Assembly (NCBI RefSeq): GCF_002140715.2
Contig: NZ_NGLE02000001.1
Coordinates: 1,585,001-1,649,000, forward strand
DNA: 64,000 nucleotides
Direction: 5' to 3'
DNA from: Enterococcus sp. 4G2_DIV0659
GTDB taxonomy: Bacteria; Bacillota; Bacilli; Lactobacillales; Enterococcaceae
The notes under the pieces were generated by a model that ran no database searches, had not been told where the DNA came from, and worked only from the letters and a program-made list of their open reading frames with translations. The translations under genes were made by a program, and so were the position numbers. Positions 32,746-39,634 of the stretch are shown piece by piece (the stretch's first letter is position 1; every line of letters begins with the position of its first letter).

Positions 32746-34107
32746 TTAATTTGATGGTTCGGCTTCTTTGTATCGTTCGCTTGGCACCGGTTCTTTTGCC
32801 ATATATTTATACAACCAAACAAACATTGCTAGAAAAAGAATGAATCCTGCTATTGCCATAATGTTTAGGTTGGCAGCTTCTGCAAATAAGATTCTAAATT
32901 CTGGTCCTTCTATCGATGACCACGTGATACTTCCGCCTTTTAAATCGACTGCGCCCGTTTTTTTCGCTAATCCAGTCAAAACTGGAGCAAGATACGTTGC
33001 ACCATATAAATACAGTGGTGTATAAATAACCCCTAATGTGATCATTCGATATAAATTCCCACCAGTTAGAAGCAGTCCGCCAACTGCAATAGAATAGTTA
33101 ATGATTCCAGCTAAAGGCAATACTTGATTACCTGGTAAAATCATAGAATACCCTATAAATACAGGCACTAAGATAATCGCTGTTACCCAAATCTCAGACC
33201 GGCCAGCTAGTACAGGCCAATCTAGACCAATGTATACTTCACGATCCTTGAAGCGTTTTTTCATCATTTCTGACATCGCATCAGCTAACGGCGATAGAGA
33301 TTGCATAAACATTTTACTAATCATTGGAAATAACGCCATCGCTGTAGCCACTTTAATCCCTAAATTCAATGAACCAGACAGACCATAAGCTGCACCAAAT
33401 CCTAGAAGTATTCCGATAATGAATCCCATAACGCTATTTTCAGAAAAAATACCAATTTTCGCTTTCAAAGCGGACGTATCTGCTTTTTTATTGAAGAATG
33501 GAATTTTATCCATAACTAGATTAACTGGTAACATCAATACTGCTGAAATATTCATCAAATGGGTTACAGTAACTAAAGGAATACCCGTTAAATCTTGAAT
33601 ATGGCGTTGAAACATATCCCCCATTTTCAACTCTAAAACTACTTGAACAACCGCTGCAATAAAACCCGCAATTAAAGAACCACTAATAAAATAGACTAAA
33701 TAGGCGGTTAAAGCTTTCCCCCAGACATTCCACATATCTACGTTTAATGTTTTCGTCAAATTCAATAACAACATAATGAAATTAACACCTAGAACCACAG
33801 CGAAAAAAACAAAGGCATACGACCAAGACCATGTAATACTTGCGGCACCCGTCCACCCTAAATCAAGCGCAGGTAAATCAATGCCCGTATTTTTAGCCAT
33901 GGCTTCAGATGCAGGACTTACTGCATCTGACATAAACCCAATTACCATGCTCATTCCAGTAAAAGCAACGCCTAATGTAACAGCAGACATAAACGCTTTT
34001 TTCAGCGGCATACGTGCAATCAGCCCAATAATCAGGATAATTAGAGGAACAAAAATAGCTGAACCGAGGTTCAATATATAATCAATCACGGATTGAAACA
34101 TTTCCAT
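32746..34107 (-). CDS. PTS galactitol-type permease, EIIC
   Basis: A 453-aa EIIC of the GatC (EIIC-GAT) family with about ten to twelve hydrophobic segments, starting MEMFQSVIDYILNLGSAIFVPLIILIIGL. The motif GIDLPALDLGWTGAASITWS is characteristic of galactitol permeases. It forms the membrane channel of the PTS encoded by 32746-35043. A 170-bp gap with a large hairpin separates it from IIB, so transcription may be attenuated there. Confidence 0.9.
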   Translation of the reverse strand: MEMFQSVIDYILNLGSAIFVPLIILIIGLIARMPLKKAFMSAVTLGVAFTGMSMVIGFMSDAVSPASEAMAKNTGIDLPALDLGWTGAASITWSWSYAFVFFAVVLGVNFIMLLLNLTKTLNVDMWNVWGKALTAYLVYFISGSLIAGFIAAVVQVVLELKMGDMFQRHIQDLTGIPLVTVTHLMNISAVLMLPVNLVMDKIPFFNKKADTSALKAKIGIFSENSVMGFIIGILLGFGAAYGLSGSLNLGIKVATAMALFPMISKMFMQSLSPLADAMSEMMKKRFKDREVYIGLDWPVLAGRSEIWVTAIILVPVFIGYSMILPGNQVLPLAGIINYSIAVGGLLLTGGNLYRMITLGVIYTPLYLYGATYLAPVLTGLAKKTGAVDLKGGSITWSSIEGPEFRILFAEAANLNIMAIAGFILFLAMFVWLYKYMAKEPVPSERYKEAEPSN

Positions 34108-34168
34108 CTCTTCTACCTACCTATCTTTTTTATTTTTTGGTATGATGAATCTATATTATTTTTTAAGA

Positions 34169-34221
34169 GGTGGGAAACAGAAGTGGCTAACTTATTTCGG
34201 AAGTAGCAACTTTTACCCGCC
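34169..34221. repeat. Long imperfect palindrome between IIB and IIC genes
   Basis: GGTGGGAAACAGAAGTGGC..AACTT (34169-34193) pairs with AAGTAGCAACTTTTACCCGCC (34201-34221), leaving a small loop TATTTCG. It lacks a T run, so it looks more like an mRNA-stabilising or dispersed repeat element than a terminator. It would lower or protect expression of parts of the operon. Confidence 0.55.
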
Positions 34222-34277
34222 TTTTTACATCTTTCAAACACTTGAAATGTACATCAGACCACCCTATAGATGTTTTT

Positions 34278-34580
34278 TTATTTTTTCGTATCGTTAACAA
34301 TTCCCTCATAAATCTCATCAACACCCATCCCTGTCAAAAATGGCACGCCTGCATAGACAGAAATGCCTAATTTTTCAGCTGCCTGTAACACTTCATCATC
34401 TGGCTTAGCAATATAAACATAAATACTAGCACTGGGTAACTCTTGCATGATCGATTTATAATCCACAGCTTCTACTGGGTAATCAATATTATCTGCTTCC
34501 AGCTTACTTTTGATCTTTTCTGCTACTGTTGTACTTGTTGCCACTCCACTACCACATGCAACGATTAATTTTTTAGCCAT
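34278..34580 (-). CDS. PTS galactitol-type EIIB
   Basis: A 100-aa cytoplasmic EIIB with the phospho-cysteine Cys9 in LIVACGSGVATSTTVAEKI. It passes phosphate from EIIA to the sugar at EIIC. Length and P-loop match GatB. It overlaps the IIA gene by eight bases. Confidence 0.92.
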   Translation of the reverse strand: MAKKLIVACGSGVATSTTVAEKIKSKLEADNIDYPVEAVDYKSIMQELPSASIYVYIAKPDDEVLQAAEKLGISVYAGVPFLTGMGVDEIYEGIVNDTKK

Positions 34581-35043
34581 TTTTAACTTCCTCCCATTGC
34601 TTCATAAATAAATTGAAGACTGCTTTGTTTTCTGTTGTTGCTTTCAATTCGGTTACGAACGATTTATTTTGGAATAAGAGCATTAAATCCTGTAACAATC
34701 CAACCTGCTTTGAGGGTTCTTTGATACCTAGGAAAAATAAATCTCTCACCTCCATTTCTTGATTATCCCCCATTTGTTTGACCTTGATTGGGTTTGTTGT
34801 TCTTGCAATATATATGAAAGGCCTTTCAATATATTCGGTGTCTGAGTGAGGTAACGCAATATTCAGATGTTCTGTAATCAAACCAGTTGGAAATATTTTT
34901 TCTCTTGAGCGAATTCCTTCCAAATAGCCAGAATTGACATACCCTGCTTCTTTCAGTCGGCTTGCAATACATTCAAACAACTCTTCTTCATCTTGGACCG
35001 TTACATGTAAATCGATTAATTCTGGTTGAAACATTTCTTTCAT
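34573..35043 (-). CDS. PTS EIIA (fructose/galactitol type)
   Basis: A 156-aa PTS_EIIA_2 domain protein with phospho-histidine His66 in NIALPHSDTEYIE. First gene of the PTS operon; it accepts phosphate from HPr. The start has a strong AGGAGG region ahead. The divergent promoter region with operators is at 35050-35240. Confidence 0.9.
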   Translation of the reverse strand: MKEMFQPELIDLHVTVQDEEELFECIASRLKEAGYVNSGYLEGIRSREKIFPTGLITEHLNIALPHSDTEYIERPFIYIARTTNPIKVKQMGDNQEMEVRDLFFLGIKEPSKQVGLLQDLMLLFQNKSFVTELKATTENKAVFNLFMKQWEEVKNG

Positions 35044-35086
35044 CTCTTTGACTCCTCCTTTTATATTTTTACAATTTCAACTTTTT

Positions 35087-35120
35087 ATGTTCAACTTTGT
35101 AAAAATATGTTAAACTTTGT
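35087..35120. promoter_or_regulatory. Direct-repeat operator in the PTS/DeoR intergenic region
   Basis: ATGTTCAACTTTGT (35087-35100) and ATGTTAAACTTTGT (35107-35120) are direct repeats with a 20-bp period; a weaker copy (TTTCAACTTT) lies 20 bp to the left near 35075. DeoR-family repressors usually bind such repeats, so this is a probable operator of the adjacent regulator. Confidence 0.55.
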
Positions 35121-35152
35121 TTATACAAAAAGAATACAACTTGTATAAAGGT

Positions 35153-35167
35153 TTGTCAACGCTTTCT
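35153..35167. promoter_or_regulatory. Putative cre (CcpA) site
   Basis: TTGTCAACGCTTTCT fits the catabolite-response consensus WTGNAANCGNWNNCW with one mismatch. It lies in the divergent promoter region, so glucose would be expected to repress the PTS operon. Motif match only. Confidence 0.45.
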
Positions 35168-35241
35168 TTTGATTGTTTTTTGTTCGTTTTACGTTTAAAA
35201 TATAGTAGATAAACATTTTCGAACAAAAAGGGGGACATATT

Positions 35242-36000
35242 ATGTTAAAAAGAGAGCGTCATGCGCATATTTTAGAATTGCTAGAAAAAAACACCTTTAT
35301 GACTGTGTCCGATATCGCTAACGAACTACATGTATCTGAAATGACTATTCGCAGAGATATCAATGAGCTAAGTGATTCAAATCAGTTAGTTCGTTTATAT
35401 GGCGGTGCACAAAAAATCGACCGAAAAGACAAAGAACTGGCTACTCACGAGAAAATCAATCTACATATTGAGCAAAAAGAGTATATTGGTAAAATCATGA
35501 ATTCGTTGATTCAAGATCACCAAGTTGTTTTCGTCGGTGCTGGAACAACCATTTTATATGCACTGCCTTTTATTAAAAAGCAAAATCTGATGATTGTTAC
35601 CAATAGTTTGTTGGCATTTAATTATGTTATTGAACGCACGAATTATCGGATTTTACTTACAGGGGGGGATTTTACACCAATTACCGAAGAGTTTATTGGG
35701 GAACATGCGGAACAAACATTTGAAACGATCAACATTGACATTGCTTTTGCCGCAACAAATGGCATCTACAACAATAACGTGACGACTTCAAACTACTTAG
35801 AAGGAGGCGTACAGCGGGCTGCTTTTAAAAATGCTAAGAAAAAAGTAGTGGTCGCCGATAGCACCAAATTTAATGTTAGTGATGTCTACACGTTCTATAA
35901 ACTCTCTGATTTAGATTATGTAATCACAGACGATAAGATCGATGAACAAACCTTTAATTTCTATCAATCGTATGGCAGGTTGTTAAACAAACCACGTTAA
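35242..36000 (+). CDS. DeoR-family transcriptional repressor
   Basis: A 252-aa regulator with an N-terminal DeoR HTH (~18-56; MTVSDIANELHVSEMTIRRDINEL) and a DeoRC sensor domain with VTNSLLAFN, TGGDF and the conserved VVADSTKF. DeoR repressors respond to sugar phosphates. It is divergent from the PTS operon and ahead of the sugar kinase gene; both are likely targets. AAAGGGGGAC precedes the start. Confidence 0.92.
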   Translation: MLKRERHAHILELLEKNTFMTVSDIANELHVSEMTIRRDINELSDSNQLVRLYGGAQKIDRKDKELATHEKINLHIEQKEYIGKIMNSLIQDHQVVFVGAGTTILYALPFIKKQNLMIVTNSLLAFNYVIERTNYRILLTGGDFTPITEEFIGEHAEQTFETINIDIAFAATNGIYNNNVTTSNYLEGGVQRAAFKNAKKKVVVADSTKFNVSDVYTFYKLSDLDYVITDDKIDEQTFNFYQSYGRLLNKPR

Positions 36001-36062
36001 CTAAGGTTCTGTATTCTCTTTCAGAACCCTAGTTAACTAGACATCTGAAGGAGGATATGGCA

Positions 36063-37010
36063 ATGATTTTAACAGTGACACTAAACCCGTCAATGGATTC
36101 TATTTATTTTACAGATACATTTTATTTAGGTGAGATGAATCGGTGCAAAAACCCCGTCAAAGCTGTTGGCGGAAAAGGAATAAACGCTGGTCGAACAGCC
36201 GCCATTTTAGGTGGAGATGTCACAGCAATCGGTGTTTTAGCTGGTATGAACGGTGAATTTATTCGGACAGCACTAAAACAAGAGCCCTTTCACACACATT
36301 TTTTGCCAATTTCTGGGGAATCAAGAAATGCAGTAACCGTGATGGATCAAGAAAAAAATCAAACAGAAATTGTAGAACTAGGTCCTGAAATCACCGCAGA
36401 AACCGCAAAAAAAATCATTGATACCGTCATTGATTTTTCTATAAACCAGCAGAATGACCCTATTATTGCTTTATGTGGCTCTGCAAATACCAACAATGAA
36501 TACTTATACCAAGAATATATCCAGCAGTTAGCGAACCAACTGCCGAGGGATATAAAAATTTTGACAGATATTTCAGGAAAACAACTCACTCACGCACTAA
36601 AAGGCACGGTGAAACCTTTTTTCATTAAACCAAATATTCACGAATTTGCAGAATTACTAGGTACAACTATTACTAGTAAAAAGCAAGTTATCGACCATAT
36701 CCGTCATCCACTATTCAAAGACATCCCTTTTATTCTTGTTTCCTGTGGCGGAGATGGGGCTGTAGCGAGATATAAAGATCGATTATTTGATGTAATCATT
36801 CCTACTATTGATATCATTAATCCAACAGGTTCTGGAGATGCTACGGTCGGCGGTATTGCTTTTGCATTAGATCAAGGATTGTCTATTGAAGAAACACTTC
36901 GTTATGGCATGGCTTGCGGCATGAGTAATGCGCTTGAACAAGCCGTTGGTTTTGTAACGGTTGAATCTGTTGACATGCTAAAAAATAACATCATTTTAAA
37001 AGAATTATAG
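36063..37010 (+). CDS. PfkB-family sugar-phosphate kinase (1-phosphofructokinase/LacC-like)
   Basis: A 315-aa ribokinase-fold kinase. It has an N-terminal NPSMDSIYF, the GGKGINAGRTAAILGGD substrate motif (~37-53) and the C-terminal ATP/anion-hole motif NPTGSGDATVGGIAFA (~255-270) with the catalytic Asp. These features fit 1-phosphofructokinase and tagatose-6-phosphate kinase. I use the ATG at 36063 because AAGGAGG is eight bases ahead; the ATG two codons earlier is too close. The pathway is incomplete here: no dehydrogenase or isomerase gene is in the window. Confidence 0.87.
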   Translation: MILTVTLNPSMDSIYFTDTFYLGEMNRCKNPVKAVGGKGINAGRTAAILGGDVTAIGVLAGMNGEFIRTALKQEPFHTHFLPISGESRNAVTVMDQEKNQTEIVELGPEITAETAKKIIDTVIDFSINQQNDPIIALCGSANTNNEYLYQEYIQQLANQLPRDIKILTDISGKQLTHALKGTVKPFFIKPNIHEFAELLGTTITSKKQVIDHIRHPLFKDIPFILVSCGGDGAVARYKDRLFDVIIPTIDIINPTGSGDATVGGIAFALDQGLSIEETLRYGMACGMSNALEQAVGFVTVESVDMLKNNIILKEL

Positions 37011-37014
37011 GAAA

Positions 37015-37030
37015 TGTTTCACGTGTAACA
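37015..37030. promoter_or_regulatory. parS centromere-like site
   Basis: TGTTTCACGTGTAACA differs at one position from the bacterial parS consensus TGTTTCACGTGAAACA. It lies just past the sugar kinase stop codon and about 7 kb from parB. It is a probable ParB loading site near the replication origin. Confidence 0.8.
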
Positions 37031-37053
37031 ATATCGTTCAAAAATAAAATAAG

Positions 37054-37094
37054 GAGTGTGACACAAAACTAAAAATCAGTTTTGTGTCACACTC
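37054..37094. terminator. Terminator downstream of the sugar kinase
   Basis: A perfect 17-bp stem, GAGTGTGACACAAAACT and its complement, with a 7-nt loop (AAAAATC). It ends the deoR-kinase transcript. Confidence 0.75.
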
Positions 37095-37110
37095 TAAATT
37101 CTAATAAACG

Positions 37111-37220
37111 GTGGACAAAAGCCAGGTTCTTCGGCAATTTCGCAAAAATCGAGCAATACAAGAAGCGTATTGTTCGATTTTTACTCCAATTGCTCGAACC
37201 TAATCGACTTTTGTCTCAAC
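37111..37220. repeat. Long nested palindrome downstream of the sugar kinase
   Basis: Outer arms around GACAAAAG (37114-37121) and CTTTTGTC (37207-37214) continue inward as AGGTTCTTCGGCAATT against AATTGCTCGAACCT. An inner, almost perfect stem AAAAATCGAGCAATAC/GTATTGTTCGATTTTT (37144-37182) caps it. No ORF is present. The architecture parallels the palindrome at 10487-10592 though the sequence differs. Confidence 0.6.
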
Positions 37221-37315
37221 CTACTTAAAACAGCGGAATTAGAAGCAATCTCTTCGAAAATAAGCTGAACACTTCTGTCTTGCCCTTGCCACTTATTTTT
37301 ATCTATAATGCTAAG

Positions 37316-38710
37316 CTATTTCATCCAACAAAAGGCTTGATCTTTCGCAAGATAAAATGGACGCAAGTACCCCACTGTGTTAGATAGTGGAATAATATCT
37401 TCACTTAATTCAATATTCAATGTTTCTCTAATATAAGTTCTTCTATCAGAAATTCGTTGCCATAGCTCTGGATACGTTTCTTTCAGTTGTTTTTGTAAAT
37501 TAGCATCCGCGAGTGCCACACACTCTTCTCCGCTAACACCTGTATAGCCAGCAACGGAAGGAATAATATCAATCTGCAAAATCATCCCGCTTTTTAATAC
37601 TTCCTCTGATTCCGCATAAATGGGTGATGACATCCATTCTTCATCTGAGACTAAATGACCTGGATTTAAATGCCAATGATAGTGTTCTTTTGGAAAAACT
37701 GAATGAATCGTTTGGTATAACTCTTTTCCCTGCATCCCAATCTTGATTGTTTCTAACCAAGTAGTCACTGCTTGATAATAAGGTTTTGCCACTCGTTCCA
37801 AGTAATCTCGTTGATTTTCTGGTAATTGGGTTTCATTTTCTACCACAAAACCTGTCCGGCTAGATAATCCGCCTTTGAAAGCTGTTGTTAGTGATAGTGG
37901 ATCACCTAACATCACTTTTTTATGCGTTGGGTAAACATTTGCATACTCAAAACGCTGTCCCGTCGCTGCAATCGTGACCACCGTATTGGTTTGACCTTCC
38001 GCTGTCAACAAACTCCCTAATGTAGCTTCTGTCACGCCCACTTCAACAGCATCCATTGCTTTCAATATACAACTAGAAGATAGATTAGCGCCGTATTCAT
38101 AATGCGCGATTTCGTTCGCATTATTGATGGTGCGAACCCCTTTATCCCCACGAATAAACAGATGAGCAGCATTTTTGAGAACTACCTGTTCATTTTTACT
38201 CGTTAAAAGTGCTTGGATAATAAAATACGGAAGATCGAAATAAGCCTCGTTATCCGATTCGGCAGTGGTAAACATCTTCCAGCCGACGACACCGATTTTT
38301 TGCTTTTCAGATAAGCCTATTTGCTCAAAAATAGATTCTAATCTTGCTTCATTGTCCATCGGTTGATTCGGCAACGAAAATAATGGAGAATGGATTAATT
38401 GATTGTCGATTCGAGCAACCTTTGCCATTTTTAAATTTTCATTCCCAAGGATCAACGTACACTCGCCTGTAACGTTCAAGACAAGTAATCCCTCTTCAAA
38501 ACGAGGAATAAAGCCTGTTAAATATTCAAAATTTCCACCGTGCTCTTTGTCAGCATAAATAACTAATGTATCATAGTCTTCTGATTTCATATTTTCCAAA
38601 ACGTTTTGTTTTCTTTCCTGCATTGTTTCATCTGTTAAGAACGTTGGCGCTACATTCGTGTAGCAAGTTGGTTTAGCAATCGTGGTCAATTGGATGGTTG
38701 GCTGTGTCAT
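37316..38710 (-). CDS. M24 (Xaa-Pro aminopeptidase/creatinase-fold) family protein with altered metal ligands
   Basis: A 464-aa protein with a creatinase N-terminal domain and a C-terminal pita-bread domain. The usual HGxGHGxG region reads HWHLNPGHLVSDEEW. The catalytic E of the usual EPG(I/Y) segment is replaced: SGMILQIDIIPSVAG. The last Glu motif is GEECVAL. The canonical five ligands therefore look incomplete, so peptidase activity is doubtful. Single gene with its own promoter region and no obvious operon partner. Confidence 0.7.
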   Translation of the reverse strand: MTQPTIQLTTIAKPTCYTNVAPTFLTDETMQERKQNVLENMKSEDYDTLVIYADKEHGGNFEYLTGFIPRFEEGLLVLNVTGECTLILGNENLKMAKVARIDNQLIHSPLFSLPNQPMDNEARLESIFEQIGLSEKQKIGVVGWKMFTTAESDNEAYFDLPYFIIQALLTSKNEQVVLKNAAHLFIRGDKGVRTINNANEIAHYEYGANLSSSCILKAMDAVEVGVTEATLGSLLTAEGQTNTVVTIAATGQRFEYANVYPTHKKVMLGDPLSLTTAFKGGLSSRTGFVVENETQLPENQRDYLERVAKPYYQAVTTWLETIKIGMQGKELYQTIHSVFPKEHYHWHLNPGHLVSDEEWMSSPIYAESEEVLKSGMILQIDIIPSVAGYTGVSGEECVALADANLQKQLKETYPELWQRISDRRTYIRETLNIELSEDIIPLSNTVGYLRPFYLAKDQAFCWMK

Positions 38711-38825
38711 TTGGTTTCTTTCCCTTCTGGTTGGTTCTTTTTTTATAGCCTTCTCACTGCTTAGTGTAACAAAAAGGATGGTGGGTTTGTAGTTTTATGG
38801 TGGTTTATTTGGCGTTAAATACAAA

Positions 38826-38864
38826 CAAGCTGACAGATGGCATAATTCTCACCCTGTCAGCTTG
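38826..38864. terminator. Strong hairpin in the 38.7-39.2 kb gap
   Basis: CAAGCTGACAG and CTGTCAGCTTG form an 11-bp perfect stem with a 17-nt loop. On the minus strand a T-rich tract follows, so it could end a transcript reading from 39.2 kb. The rest of the 490-bp gap (38711-39199) is gene-poor; a 33-codon basic ORF at 38910-39011 is too weak to call. Confidence 0.5.
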
Positions 38865-39199
38865 CTTTGAAGTCAAACTCTGGTCCCAACCAAGTTCTCC
38901 TCTATGTTTTTAAACCTGAATAACGACGGGAAAAGATGTTCCTTGCCGTTTTAATACGTTTAATAATTTGCGTTTCGGCCACAGTTTTTTGAAACTAAAC
39001 GCATTGTTCATCTGTGTGTGAACCATCCTCACACTTACATGACTTTTTTATTACTAAACCTTTTTCTTCATTTTATTTTAAACAACCTTTTTATTTTTTC
39101 ACCCTTTTTAGCAATGACTAACTACAGTATTCAAGTAAACAGCGCTTTTCCCGCCCTTTTTTCACATTTAAAATAATAGTAGTCAAAACGTTTCTTCGT

Positions 39200-39436
39200 T
39201 CACTTTTCGAGAAAATTCAAGAAATCGTTCAATTGAACCAAGCAGACACCACCGTTATCTATTTTCCGCTCATTATCAACAACATCGCATGAGCTGATTT
39301 CTAAGATAATCGTTCGAGTTAAGACTGAGCGAACCTTTCCTTCTACTTTATTCTCATAGCCAACTGCTCTCCCATTATAATACGTACCTATTTCTATTCC
39401 GTGTTCTTTAGTAGAGTCATCTATATAATGATCCAT
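39200..39436 (-). CDS. Small hypothetical protein
   Basis: A 78-aa protein with a beta-rich pattern (GTYYNGRAVGYENKVEGKVRSVLTRTIILEISSCDVVDNERKI). It looks like a small SH3- or Sm-like barrel. No signal peptide. GAGGAAGG lies just before the ATG. It stands alone between gene-free stretches; function unknown. Confidence 0.55.
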   Translation of the reverse strand: MDHYIDDSTKEHGIEIGTYYNGRAVGYENKVEGKVRSVLTRTIILEISSCDVVDNERKIDNGGVCLVQLNDFLNFLEK

Positions 39437-39634
39437 GTACCTTCCTCAATTCATGTCATATTTTTACCCAAACAACTTTATTTAATGACAGCAAGACAAT
39501 AGACCTTATAGATTTTAGTGATTATTCAAGTTTTGTCCCAACAACTAATCTATAAATAATCAATCCATACAACAACCTTTTTTGTTTCTTCATTTAAGTT
39601 GATATAAAAATGATTCAGCTATTTGTCCAACTTA

